NCBI GenBank assembly: GCA_019671005.1
Contig: CM033732.1
Coordinates: forward strand, 10,327,932-10,391,931
DNA from: Hibiscus mutabilis
Lineage: Eukaryota; Streptophyta; Magnoliopsida; Malvales; Malvaceae
Reading direction: 5' to 3'
Length of the DNA: 64,000 bases
Below are positions 12,850 to 23,355 of the stretch, one piece after another. Every line of letters begins with the position of its first letter. Within the stretch, counting starts at the first letter, position 1. The notes under the pieces are model-generated. The model saw nothing but the letters and a program-made list of their open reading frames with translations, searched no databases and was not told where the DNA came from. The position numbers were made by a program, and so were the translations under genes.

Positions 12850-13165
12850 TTTAGCAAAGAACACAGAACTCCTAATGAGAATAGTTCACCGCAGAGTTCC
12901 TAATGAGAAGAACTCACCCAACAAAGAATGAGAAGAGCTTGCTTATTCAACACCTTTATAGAGAGACACATCAACGTTTTAAAAAAGAACAAGGAGTTTC
13001 TAATGGAAAGAGCTCCCTTGTTCGATACCTTTGTAGAGAGGTAGATCGACATGATCAAGAGGAGTGAATGAGTTCTTAATGAGAAGAACTAGTTCAGACT
13101 TTGCGGTTAGCCTTGATAGAAGGATTGGGAGGTTTCTAATGAGAAGAACTTGTTCATGCTTTCTA
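12850..13165 (+). repeat. Array of short hairpins upstream of the 3' LTR of G1
   Basis: Six imperfect units of the type GTTCCTAATGAGAAGAACTC recur (about 12866, 12894, 12920, 12995, 13070 and 13130). In the best copies the outer six bases pair (GAGTTC with GAACTC), leaving a loop of about ten bases. The spacers between units are unrelated. The array ends about 100 bp before the polypurine tract. A comparable array of different sequence occupies the same position in element E. Confidence 0.7.
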
Positions 13166-13260
13166 GAGTGGAAGAAAAGTAAAAGTTCAACAGTCAGATG
13201 GTTTGGGCTAAATTCGTGTATTTTCAATCTTTGTCATATTCCTGTTCCACAGTAATGAGC

Positions 13261-13273
13261 AAAAAGGGGCAGC
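13261..13273 (+). other. Polypurine tract of G1
   Basis: AAAAAGGGGCAGC directly precedes the LTR start TGTAATACTCG. In LTR elements this tract primes plus-strand DNA synthesis, and its position fixes the left LTR border. Confidence 0.8.
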
Positions 13274-13658
13274 TGTAATACTCGAATTTTACCCAGGGTA
13301 AAACATATATATTAATATTTTTTTATAAATAAATAGACAATAATAAAGTATCCAAATATAAATAAATGGCCAAATTTTTTATTATAAAGTCTTTACTAAA
13401 TGTCCATTATACAAACATAAACCCAATATACATATATAAAACCCAAGTTAAAATCTGCCAGCCCACAAGCATTCAATTTCGTGCTCAAATTCACTAATTT
13501 TCGGGTATAATGATCCAAACAAAAACAAAGCCCAACCAAATGTTAAGTATCCCGCCCAAATTTGATATCCAAATTGCCACGTGTCTAGCTCCCATTGGCT
13601 GAACAAAATGCCACTGATTGTGGTCTTTCTTCCTCCAGAGTGTCAACACCTGTCAATA

Positions 13659-13681
13659 GGTGACGTCATTATGACGTCACC
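13659..13681. promoter_or_regulatory. Double TGACGTCA palindrome in G1 LTR (as-1-like)
   Basis: GGTGACGTCAT and ATGACGTCACC form perfect 11-bp inverted arms around a single T. Each arm holds TGACGTCA, a core bound by plant bZIP factors of the TGA/CREB type. It ends 13 bp upstream of the TATAAATA box. Two TGACG motifs close to the TATA box is the layout of the as-1 element of stress- and salicylate-inducible promoters. The regulatory role is inferred. Confidence 0.65.
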
Positions 13682-13694
13682 ACCCACTAACTCC

Positions 13695-13702
13695 TATAAA
13701 TA
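13695..13702 (+). promoter_or_regulatory. TATA box of G1 LTR
   Basis: TATAAATA in the context CTCCTATAAATAAGGAG, 421 bp into the LTR and just downstream of the TGACGTCA palindrome. Transcription would start some 25-35 bp downstream, within the LTR. Confidence 0.65.
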
Positions 13703-15771
13703 AGGAGAGAGAAATAATTAGATAAGGATGGGCTAATAATTGCTGCAATTATTGAAGCAATTAAAGAGAGAGAGCTATACCTGTCGAAGATCAAGGGACG
13801 CCAGAATCGCAGAGGTTGCTGAAAAGATTGACAAAAATACTTTTTCATCACCGGAGCCACCGTAAACCTTATAGAAAGGTAATTTTTCCCGATCTCACAT
13901 TTTACCTGCAATAGAAAACATGAAAATGTTAGAACTAGGTTGTAATAATAAAAATATTAATTAAAAACAAGTTAAGGCAGTCGTAGTTTATCTTGTAGCG
14001 GCCGGAGCGATTTTAGGACATTGGTGGAGTTGAACAGAGAGGATTTGGGTAGATTTAGGGGTGAAGCGATGAGTCGGGTAGTCTAGGGTGTATCGGTGTG
14101 AAAATTTGTTTTCTTAGGATTTTTAGGGTTCCGACACGGTGGTCGGCCGGAGGTGATCGGTGATCGAAGATCAGGAGCGGTGGCTGGCTAACAAGGTTTG
14201 GTGGTCGAAGTAGGGTAGTGATGGATTGAATGAGAAAAGTGGAAGAACATGTTACAATTTCATGAGGGGTTTTGGTGTTTAATCCGTAAAAACATGGAAT
14301 GTGAGGGTTTTAGGTGTTTGTGTTGGATAAAATGATTAAAAAATGATGAACGAGGGTTGAATATTTGAAGAACAGGGGTTTTGATCAAAATAGTTTGGTT
14401 TTTCTGGGTTAGGATCTATTCGAGTTGAGAGGATTTGGGACAGGTGAAAGAGGAGAGAGAGGGAGTGTGGGTAGAAAATGACTGAGCCAACTCGATTTAG
14501 GGGCTTTTATACCTTGAGTTAAACGGTGACGTTTTGGCAGCGGGTCGGCCCAAGATCCACCCACTTCTATCCGAATCAATCTAAGATCCGCTCCTTTTAA
14601 AAATTCTGGGTTAATTCATGCTTTAGTCCTTGCTAGTTTATAATGTAATGCAAAATGGTCTTTAATTGTAATAAAATCCGATTTTAAAGTTCATTTTCTC
14701 TCCATTTAGTCCTGGAATTTAGTTGCTTATTTAATTCAGTTGTTTTAAATTATTTGTTTGATGCATATTTTAAATATGTTAGACAATTTGATCATTTAGT
14801 TTTAATTAATTGTTAGAGCCTTAAACCTTAGGTTCTTTAATTATGATTAAATAATATAATTTGGAAGATAATTGTAGCAAATTAATGTGTACTAAGTGGG
14901 AAATTTTGAAGTTTCAATTTGGATGATGTTCCATTGCTTGCAATGGGGGTGTTATCCAGCATGGGCTTTTAAGTAGAATACTTAGTATTCATTAAAATTT
15001 AGAAATTAATAAATAGTTTAGTCAATTAATTAGAGCTTTAATTAGGACTATCACATTAAACAATTAGAACGACAAATTAATTAGTGAATATTATCTAAAA
15101 TTTGGGGGGTTTAATATGGATGGTGCTCAAGCAATTGGTGATGTGTCATAAATGCCTTTAAATTTAATAATATTCATAGTCTAAACAATTTAATTAATTA
15201 GAGTCCTTTTAAGTTAGAACTTAAAATAAAGAAGACAATAATAAATCATGCATTAAAACCTTTTATGTTAGAAATATATTTTTTGAATATGAATGGGGAT
15301 GCCTCGAACGTAAAAGGGTGCTTTTAATCTCATATTTGATTAAAAAATATATTTCCTTATAAAAGGAATATTTCCATTTGGAATTTAAATTCAGTTAATA
15401 ACTAAGGGTTAAATTAAATTCAAAATATTATTCGGAATGCCAAGTAAAATTAAAGGTACCGATAAAGGGCGTTTGTGCGGGTGCTAATCCTTTCCCACAC
15501 GTAACCTAATCTCGAACCCAATTTTAAAAAGAACGAATCTCTGTTTGTTTTTATGGTGTTTGGTCTACCAAAGTGATCGGTGGCGACTCTAAAAGGTTTT
15601 CAAAATTAAATAAAAAGGAACAATCCCATTTTCAAGATTAATTAAGCTTAAAACCAAATTTAACATGAAAAACTTAATTTTTCAAGATTAAATGAATTAA
15701 AAGGCAAAACCCTAATCTTCAAAAATTAATCGTTTAGCTATTTCAGACCCGGTTTAAAAATAGTTTCGACA

Positions 15772-16375
15772 CTAACGTTATGTTTTTTTAGTTTTAGTAC
15801 CCTACCATTAAAAACTACCAGAGATGATGGCGTGGCTTGGTATAATCACAGTTTTAGTCCAAAACACACATATATTATCAATTTAGTCCAAAATTCATCA
15901 ATTTAAAACATCATCTTAATTTTGATAGAATTTTGTCTCATCACTTTCTCACCCCCTCGTATTCTCATCTGTATCTCGATCATGGAGTTTGGGTCCTCCA
16001 ATGGACCCCTGATTAGCCCTCATTGATCCCCAAATCTTAAAGTTTTTTTGACCCTCCCTAGCGTATTTCTTAAACTTTAAAATCCAAAAAAAGTGTTAGA
16101 TTGGAAGAAGAAAAATGAGGAATTTACAAAAATTAAAATAATATTTAAATTAATAGAACTTTAACTAAATTGATAGATTATATAAGTTTTTGGAATAAAA
16201 ATGTTGTTAACCCAAGCCACGTCACCATTTCCGTTAATTTTAAATGTCGGAGATACCAAAATAGAACAAAAACGTAACGTTAGGTACTATTTTGCCAAAA
16301 AATAATAATTTGGGTACCAAAACAGTATTGCGAGCATATTTAGGGTACTAAATATGCAGTTTTCCTTTTTTTACG
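15772..16375. mobile_element. Foldback element M1, truncated by G1 insertion
   Basis: The left end (CTAACGTTATGTTTTT ... GATGGCGTGGCTTGG) is the reverse complement, imperfectly, of 16210-16290 (CCAAGCCACGTCACC ... AACGTAACGTTAG). The arms therefore fold back over about 80 bp. The outer right arm continues to about 16375 (GGGTACTAAATATGCAGTTTTCC). Its missing left partner lies beyond the G1 LTR, so G1 inserted into the left arm. The loop (15870-16200) has no ORF. The same family occurs as M2 at 42133. Confidence 0.65.
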
Positions 16376-16914
16376 TATATTGAACGTCAATCTATAAAAT
16401 TTGATGAATGCTGAATGGAGGATGTTCTATTATAGTAAAACCTACATTTTATCATTTATTGAATTTTAAAATCTAATGATGGTGTTTTTTTTATAATTCC
16501 TGATTTATTATATTCGAAAGAAGCAGTAAAGTATTACGGTACTTTTAAAGCAACACTTAAAAATTAACATTACAAGTAAACCTCTTATACACCTAGTTGA
16601 TTCATCAATCTGTACACAAGGACGTAGCTATGTATAGGTTGGGAAGGGCTCTTGTCCTCCAAATTTTTTGGTATAATAATATTTGAGGTCTTTTTTAGTT
16701 TAAATATTAGTCAAACAAGAAGATCCTGCGAAAAAATAGCTCGACGCCAGGATGATAAAAAGCTTAACACCTCTCATTCTTATTACTTTTACAATATGAC
16801 CTTTTCTTCTCCTGATTTTTAAATTTAGACGCTTAATAGACTCTTGCATCTCTCAGTGTTTAATCTTAGCTTCGTCAACATTTATACATAATTGTCTATT
16901 AACAACACCAATCT
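16376..16914. other. No gene recognised; AT-rich intergenic
   Basis: I see no ORF with recognisable similarity. The phrases GACGTAGCTATG (16621) and, inverted, GACGAAGCTAAG (near 16870) could be decayed ends of a small DNA element, but no target duplication supports this. Confidence 0.4.
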
Positions 16915-17024
16915 TATTGAAAGTTGCATTGTTCAGCTTGATCCGCGCATATTCTTTTATAAACACAAGCAATTGCTCTTTTGTTCGCTTTTTGATAGTC
17001 AAACTGCTTATTGTTTAGTTTTTT
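16915..17024 (-). pseudogene. LINE ORF2 C-terminal tail, beyond the foldback insertion
   Basis: On the minus strand, immediately after the foldback element, the translation reads NNKQFDYQKANKRAIACVYK and then QAEQCNFQ before a stop. It continues the NNRQF end of the L1-type ORF2 found on the other side of the insertion (18189 onward). The NN(R/K)QF peptide is present on both sides, so the insertion site is duplicated over roughly 28 bp. Confidence 0.6.
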
Positions 17025-18188
17025 GGCATAATGTCAAAAGTACCCCTAACGTTTGATTGGATAGTCACAGTTGAAAATGTGATAATTTGGAAACTTTGAA
17101 CCATATTTTCTATGGGTAAAGTTGGAGATTCGAATTATAGATTTATTGGTCATATTCTACTCCATAAGACATTTACAACGATATCTCATATGCTCAAAAT
17201 GGTTGAATGATGAATGAGAAATTGATGCTCAAAGTAAGGTACTTGTGAATTGCTTAAGGAAAATGGAAAACCCTTATTCCACATTGGTAGGATAATAAGC
17301 ATGAGAAGTGTTTATATCAGTAACCCACTTGTTAGTCATTGAATAACTTGAGTTTAGAATATGCCTTACATGCATGTGGAGATGGGGGTTCAAATTGTAG
17401 CTCGCTAAACCCATCAAAGATGGGGGCACACCCGCACGACATGGGTGATGCCATCAAATGTTTGGACTAACCGGGGCCTGTGGATATTTTACCCACTTTG
17501 AATTAATTTTTTTCCTTAAATATGACATATATTTTGAATATTTTGAATTAAAAGGATAATTTATGGTTTCCTTAAATTCGGATAGTAAAATGGTAACTTC
17601 TTGCAATTCACCAAAATATATTCGATTGAATATGGTATTAATGGCATGTTTCTGAAATCTATCTTAAGAAAACTATGTAGCTACATGCCTCAACTCGTTT
17701 TCTACTGTTTTTCTGATCGAATTAAGAATTTTTACTGCTTTATTTCAATTACTTAATAAAAGTTTGTTTTTTCCTTTTAACGCCTCAGATTGTTATATTT
17801 GTAACAATCACTTTGATCTATATTCTTGTTTCGAAGCACTTTAACATTCAACGATTTATTTTAGGCCAAAATGACCCCCGTGAATAAAAACTGTTAGTCA
17901 ACTAACAATAAATATCTTGAAATGATGTGACAAACCTACATAGTAGTGCATACTGACATAACTGTCATCATATTTGTCTATACGACGGTTATGCCAGTGT
18001 GCACTACTATGTAGGTTTGTCAAATCATTTCAAGTTATTTATCGTTAGTTAACTAATAGTTTTCATCTACGAAAGGGTCATTTTAACCCAAAATAAATTT
18101 TAGGGTTAAAGTGCTTCAAAAAAAAAAGAATAAAGGCCAAAGTGGCTATCCAACCAAATATTAGGGGGTCATTTTTTGACGTTATGCC
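17025..18188. mobile_element. Foldback DNA element inside the LINE (1164 bp)
   Basis: Ends are GGCATAATGTCAAAA on the left and its near-perfect complement TTTTTTGACGTTATGCC on the right. The terminal similarity extends about 45 bp (CCCCTAACGTTTGATTGG against CCAACCAAATATTAGGGG). A second, internal palindrome occupies about 17835-18115, with arms TGACAAACCTACATAGTAGTGC and its complement around 17931-18025. There is no transposase. The flanks are direct repeats around AAACTGCYTATTGTTT (17001-17016 and 18193-18208), longer than usual target duplications. The class is uncertain, with a Mutator-like origin possible. Confidence 0.68.
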
Positions 18189-18667
18189 TTCCAAACTGCC
18201 TATTGTTTCTTTCTCTCCATATCCAATACACATGAGCATTCCATGCCAATCTCAATATAACAGTAATAAGAGATATCACTCGTAGCTTAGAAATAAACCA
18301 TCCTTGTTCCTCTGCCCAATTACCAGGTTCTCTTCTTAAAGAACAAAGCTTCAATATATTTTTTCAAAATTTTCTTTAAAAAGAACACTTCAAGAAAAAA
18401 AGATCTCTAGATTCTTGATCATCACAAAAATTACAACTACAGTCTAAGTACATTCTCTGACTCCTAAGTCTATCTTTAGTAGTCAACCTATCAAGACAAG
18501 CCAACCAAGAAATGAAAGAACACTTAAGGATATACAAAGGACACTATACCATTCTGCACCAAGCAACCTTTGAGGACTTTGACTTGATTTCTCTCTATAT
18601 TTTGCTGATTTGAATCTTTTGATTTTGTTGCTAGAGACCTTTTTCAAGATGCAGTTAGGGATATACA
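18189..18667 (-). pseudogene. L1-type LINE ORF2 C-terminus, copy 1
   Basis: The minus-strand translation gives the zinc-binding end of plant L1 reverse transcriptases (zf-RVT type): SFISWLACLDRLTTKDRLRS, then the Cys cluster CSCNFCDDQESRDLFFLKC, and finally WNAHVYWIWRERNNRQF. In an L1 element ORF2 supplies endonuclease and RT; only the C-terminal part is present here. The copy stops at 18667, where a second copy of the adjoining foldback element begins. Frameshifts and stops are frequent. Confidence 0.72.
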
Positions 18668-19870
18668 TAACTGTCATATAGACAAATGTGATGACTTGAT
18701 AGAATGGTACAACAATAAAAAAATAAGTTTATAAAATTATTTAAAATATAAAATTAGTTTTTATTGACGTTTCATTCTTTCAAATCATTTCAAGTTGTTT
18801 ATCGTTAGTTGACTAATCGTTTTCATCCATGGAGGGGTCATTTTGACCAAAAATGAAATGATGAGGGTTAAAAGTGTTTTCAAAAAGAATAAGGGCCAAA
18901 GTGGCTATCCAATCAAACGTTAAGGGATCATTTTTTGACGTTATGCTTTCCAAACTGACTATTGTTTCTTTCTCTCTATATCCAATACACATGAGCATTC
19001 CATGCTAATCTCAATATAATAGTAATAAAAGGCATCACTCGTAGCGTAGAAACAAGCCATCCTTGTTCCTCCGCCCAATTACCAGGTTCTCTTCTTAAAG
19101 CAGAAAGATTCAATATATTTTTTCAAAATTTTCTCTAAAAAGAATACTTCGAGAAAAAAAGATCTCTAGATTCTTGATCATCACAAAAATTATACTCGCA
19201 GTCTAAGTACATTCCCTAACTCCTAAGTCTATCCTTAGTAGGCAACCTATCAAGACAAGCCAACCAAGAAATGAAAGAACACTTAGGGATATACAAAGGA
19301 CACTATACCATTATGCACCAAGCAAACTTTGAGGACTTTGACTTGATTTCTCTCTTTATTTTGCTGATTTGAAGCTTTTGATTTTGTTGCTAGAGACCTT
19401 TTTCAAGAAGTAGCTCTTTTTCTTCCTCTCTTAATCTCATTAGCTTCTTCCAACACCAACTACGGTTTTGAACCAATGAAATTTGCCATATGTCTTTACC
19501 CTTCAACAAATAAGCACTTATCCAAGCAATAAAAAGATTACCAGACTACATGAGAATTTCCTAAAATTGGTGCACGATACATGTCCTATTCCAACTAAGA
19601 AGGTCCTTCAAACCATGGTCACATTCAGCTCTCGGCATACAAACATGGTTCCAACTTACATTTGTACCCTGAGCTTTTGAAAATGTCCCATATTACAAAA
19701 TTCTCAAAAAAAAGTTGATTAACTTTTCTAAATATTGCCTTAGAAAGCAAAAAATACCTAACTCAGTAATTTTGGACATGGAAAAGAACATCTTGAATCA
19801 ATTGCAATATGTCGGAATAAAATAATACCTTAGTAGCCAATCCAGTAATTCTTTTTCTTACCTTATCAAA
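18668..19870 (-). pseudogene. Tandem copy 2: foldback end plus longer LINE ORF2 fragment
   Basis: 18783-19410 repeats 18021-18660 closely: the GTTTATCGTTAGTTGACTAA foldback part, the ATCATTTTTTGACGTTATGC end, then the same LINE C-terminus. Here the LINE continues farther: SWCWKKLMRLREEEKELLLE near 19400-19460, ISAYLLKGKDIWQISLVQNR, and PRAECDHGLKDLLSWNRTCI near 19560-19640. These are the region downstream of the RT palm in L1 ORF2. Similarity fades near 19870, at the TNRITGLATKVL end. The duplication happened after the foldback element had entered the LINE. Confidence 0.68.
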
Positions 19871-19948
19871 CAAAGGTTCATAATTGAAAAATTAAATTAA
19901 AATTTAAAAAATGATATATATTTATTTATAATGAAAAGATATAATGAC

Positions 19949-22213
19949 TATAACACCCTGATCCCACTGGATCTGAGATGCTACATTCAGCTTACCTCTA
20001 ACCCGACCCGTAAAATATTATTTGGTTTTAAATCCCAGGTTTGGCCAAAAACAACATTTAAAATAAGCCATTTAAATAAAGTTTCGTAATAACTTCAAAT
20101 CCAAAATATAAATGGAGCTCCATACAAATTAAACATCGTATATAAAAATAAAGTAGAAAATAGAGTTACAGACCAACTACAATAAGGTCATATGGATACA
20201 TAGCCCTAAAAATAAAATAAGGTATTGTACTCGAGTGTATTAGGTGCTGGGAAATTCGATGTGATCCTTCCAAGAGAGTGACATGTCAACCTACGCACGA
20301 AAAAACAACACATCCGTATGCTGAACTAAAAAAGCTCAGTGGTACATGTCCACTCTACTATACTTCATGATGTTCCTAAAAGTAAGCATGCATAATTAAG
20401 CAATGAGTATATGGCATGAATAGGCAAATCAAGCACTAATTACCATCACAGTGGTAGTCAAACCTGTTAGCCCGGAACCACTGAGACATCGGCTAGCCAT
20501 ATGTACACTCAGGACCACTTAGACATCGAGTACCACACTCAGTATTCGGGACCACTCAGACATCGAATACCTTGCCATGCCACATACCCGGGACCACCAT
20601 GACATCATGTTGTGCATAACATTTACCTCGAACCACAAAGACGTAGGGTAGTGAATGCCACTCGGGGCCAAAAAGACATCAAGTGCATTGATATTATATA
20701 TATGTACTACAATACCTACCTCGGGTATCCGGATCCCATACTAATCCATCATAAATTAATTAAGGCTCACAAGGCCCATATACGATACTAGGCAAGGAAA
20801 GTCCATTCAAAAGAACATCCAAAGTCATAGTTCAACCATAGGCTTTAATTAAATTTATATCATGTTCGGTCTCTTTACTTTTACAACCTTTTACAACCCC
20901 ATTAAACCATTTATGAATCATTCAATCAAAATTTGGCAGTTTAAACAATGGGTATCGGTACGATCCAGGGCGTACCAATACCAAGATTCAGTACTGGAAT
21001 CTAGGGAAGCATGCTCGTATCGGTACTGGGTTGACCGTACCGATACACGGGCTAGGGTACCAGTACACTTCTCATCGTACCAATACCAAATATGGTTACT
21101 GGAATTTTACAAAACCACAGGTACCGATACAGGTCGATCTATACCGATACTCACTTGAAGGGCATACCGATACATGTTGAAGGCCGTACCGGTACGCTAC
21201 ACACAGTTTATCCTTGTTCTTCAAGTGAACAAGGGGTATCGGTACTGCCTCCTGAATACCGATACCAAAACCCATAAATGGCTTTCCAAGCCATAGAATT
21301 CAACTCAAACCCCCCCAAATTAGATCCATAAGGTAGTTTCATGCTTCCTAAAGTCTATTGGGATTATTATTAGCACATTAAGGCCCTTTAAACATGTTGA
21401 TAACAAAAATTACCAAGACTTCAAGAACACCCAAAGGTCATCATGCTTAAGCACCCAAACACATCAAAAGCTCAACAAATGCAAGGCAATCACATTTTAT
21501 GAAAAACATGAAGCACATTGGAGATAGAGATGTACTAACCTTGCTCCATTCCAGAATCCTCTCCCTAGCAAGGTTCTCCTTACTTATTCTCCTTGTCTTT
21601 GGTGTGGGATGGTTCACCAACTTCTTTCACTAATCAAGGAGTGTAAAAACAAAGCTTTACAATACAAGCGGGTTAAAAAGGAACATTTAAAAAGAATTTA
21701 CATATCACAATTTGTCCTAAAACACCCTCATACCAGGAAACCCCACAAAAAGCCATTTTCACCTCCCACGACCATTTTCAAGGATTTTTACCTTCAAAGG
21801 TAGATCTTGATGTGTAGATTTTGAATCTAATGTTCCTTTCACAAGACTAGGTGTTTAAATCAACAAAGCTTGCACCTTTACCATGGGTGTGGGTGTTGGA
21901 TGAAGAAGAGAGATGAAGAGGGGTGTAGTAATGAAGATGATGCAATAGTGTAGCTTTTGTCTATCCCAAAATCACGTCCCAACAAATAGAAATCAAGGGG
22001 GTTCAACATTTCCTTCAAATTTTAGGTTATTTACCACATAAACCTCTATCTCTATCCCTTATTACCTTTTTGCTATCTCCCAAGCCCGTAAAACCACCCT
22101 CAAGTCCAAAAATACTTGTGTAGGCCCTAAAAGCTCACTTAGTTTTGACTATCAATGAGTCTATATCTCCGGGTCAATGCTAGGAGGTTGACCCTAGATT
22201 TTAGGTCGTTACA
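19949..22213 (-). mobile_element. Solo LTR A3 (gypsy Del/Tekay-like), 2265 bp
   Basis: On the minus strand it begins TGTAACGACC and ends GGTGTTATA, where CA is expected. Perfect 5-bp target duplications ATGAC flank it at 19944-19948 and 22214-22218. There is no primer site, polypurine tract or coding region, so it is a solo LTR. 20460-20700 holds a spaced repeat GGGACCACTCAGACATCGAA, a pattern I associate with long Del/Tekay-type LTRs. A phased palindrome array is at 20952-21265. The short ORFs here with repeated Tyr-Arg residues are produced by that array. Confidence 0.8.
20952..21265. repeat. Phased GTAYCGRTAC array in solo LTR A3
   Basis: Decamers begin at 20952, 20972 | 21017, 21037, 21057, 21077 | 21121, 21141, 21164, 21186 | 21236, 21256. 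Within groups most steps are exactly 20 bp and the spacers are unrelated in sequence. Between groups two and three lies GGTTACTGGAATTT, which corresponds to GGCTACTGGAAAA at the same place in the C-family LTR arrays. Confidence 0.88.
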
Positions 22214-22218
22214 ATGAC

Positions 22219-22825
22219 CAAATTATTAAGTAAATGAAATTAAAATTATATTATTATGATCAATATAAAATATAAGATGTATTAAGACATGACATCAATA
22301 TAACATGAAAAATAATTAAAAAACATGAAAAATAATTAAAAAACATGTAAAATTAGCGCAAATCTGACAAATATTGACACGATCGAGCATGCCAATATTA
22401 ATATAAACCAAATTATTGCGTATAAAAATTCTTATGAAATATAGGAAGAGAACAGAAAGAATGTATAAAAAACTTTTTTGGGTAAATCTTCCAGCGTGAC
22501 TACATTGGAAAGGGCTATAGAAGATGTTAGTAATCATTGTGATGTTAAATATGCTTTCATTCCACAAAAAAGGTCAAAGAAAGGTTGACTCTATAGTTTT
22601 ATTAAAGTATCAACAATGTGAGGCGCGAAAAAAGCTATGAAGCGTTTACATGAATTTTGGATGAATGAATATAAAATTAAAGTGTCGTTGACAAAGTATA
22701 ACAGTCAAAGTTTTTATTGAACGAAAGAAAAGATCGATCTTTGATAGAAACATGCATTGTAACGAAAGCATTGAATTTTAAGTTTCCAGAAGAAAGCTTG
22801 ATGATGAATGTATAATGGTCAAGCT
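22219..22825. other. AT-rich stretch, no gene seen
   Basis: It follows the A3 target duplication. It contains short direct repeats (AACATGAAAAATAATTAAAA twice at 22304-22346) and then unclear, possibly Tat-pol-derived, sequence leading into remnant H. Confidence 0.4.
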
Positions 22826-23355
22826 GTAAAATGACACTCGAGGAAATGCATGAAGGAGTTTGTGGAATACATGCAAACGGTTTCACAATGGCAAAATAAC
22901 TTATGAGGCACAACTATTACTAGTTTGACTATGTAATGAGATTATATTAATTTTAGATGAAAATGCGAGATTATATTAATTTTACATGAAAATTCCACAA
23001 GTATCGAGTTTACGGGGATAAAATTCTTGTTGCTTTTTCATTTCTTCATATTATGATTCTTCGATACCATTTTCTATATGAGCATAGATGTGACTGGATT
23101 GACTACATAGATGGCATCTAATGGGAGTCAATTCATCTTCATGATTATTGATAACTTTTCCAAGTATATTGATATGTTTCATACATATATTTGACTAGAG
23201 CAACATCTTCTAATTTTGGAAAAATGATATTATATGCCGATATAAGCTGCTAGAGAGAATGATCTTATATAAGCTTAAAATTTGAATAGTAAAATGATGA
23301 AAAAAGTATGAGAACAATTTTAGATAAAACATCACAATTTGACATCTTACCGTCT
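22826..23355 (+). pseudogene. Tat integrase remnant H, 5' part
   Basis: The translation gives the pre-integrase block ALEEMHEGVCGIHANGFTMA at about 22830-22890, then the integrase core start IDVTGLTT with the first Asp at 23087-23089, NGSQFIFMIIDNFSKYIDMF, and EQF-IKHHNLTSYR running to the C1 target site at 23351. Homology to the G1 integrase is clear, but the copy is much older, with many stops. It resumes at 40030 after the C1 insertion. Confidence 0.75.

Larger units (their letters stand above)
1..15771 (+). mobile_element. Tat-lineage Ty3/gypsy retrotransposon G1, 5' end outside window
   Basis: The domain order on the plus strand is DUF7745-like ORF, gag, protease, RT, RNase H, a second archaeal-like RNase H, integrase, long 3' non-coding region, polypurine tract and 3' LTR. 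Dual RNase H and a very long 3' non-coding region are known traits of the Tat lineage. The 5' LTR and primer site lie upstream of the window. Every ORF carries stops and frameshifts, so the copy is dead. A second gag block and a second set of 3' non-coding sequence after pol make it a chimera rather than a simple element. The LTR ends inside foldback element M1, so G1 inserted into M1. Confidence 0.88.
13274..15771 (+). mobile_element. 3' LTR of G1 (2498 bp)
   Basis: It starts TGTAATACTCG right after the polypurine tract and ends in TTTCGACA, just before sequence that belongs to foldback element M1 (CTAACGTTATG). A TATAAATA box lies at 13695 with a double TGACGTCA palindrome upstream. Near 15573 it carries GGTGGCGACTC, a phrase also seen in the E LTR/primer-site context. 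Internal AT-rich direct repeats occur at about 14900-15300. The five bases after the LTR, CTAAC, are the expected target duplication, but the left copy is outside the window. Confidence 0.82.

Noticed and set aside
16620..16885. Small DNA element with ends GACGTAGCTATG and GACGAAGCTAAG
   Set aside because: Only about ten matching bases at the ends and no target duplication.
17340..17420. Second SINE head (GGGGGTTCAAATTG as a B box)
   Set aside because: No matching A box at the right distance and no tail; it lies within the foldback element.
20862..21277. ORFs rich in Tyr-Arg-Tyr/Arg-Tyr-Arg repeats (also 56674-57021, 44137-44549, 59888-60210 and 62983-63334)
   Set aside because: They are translations of the palindrome arrays in several frames, lie inside LTRs, and are open by chance on both strands.
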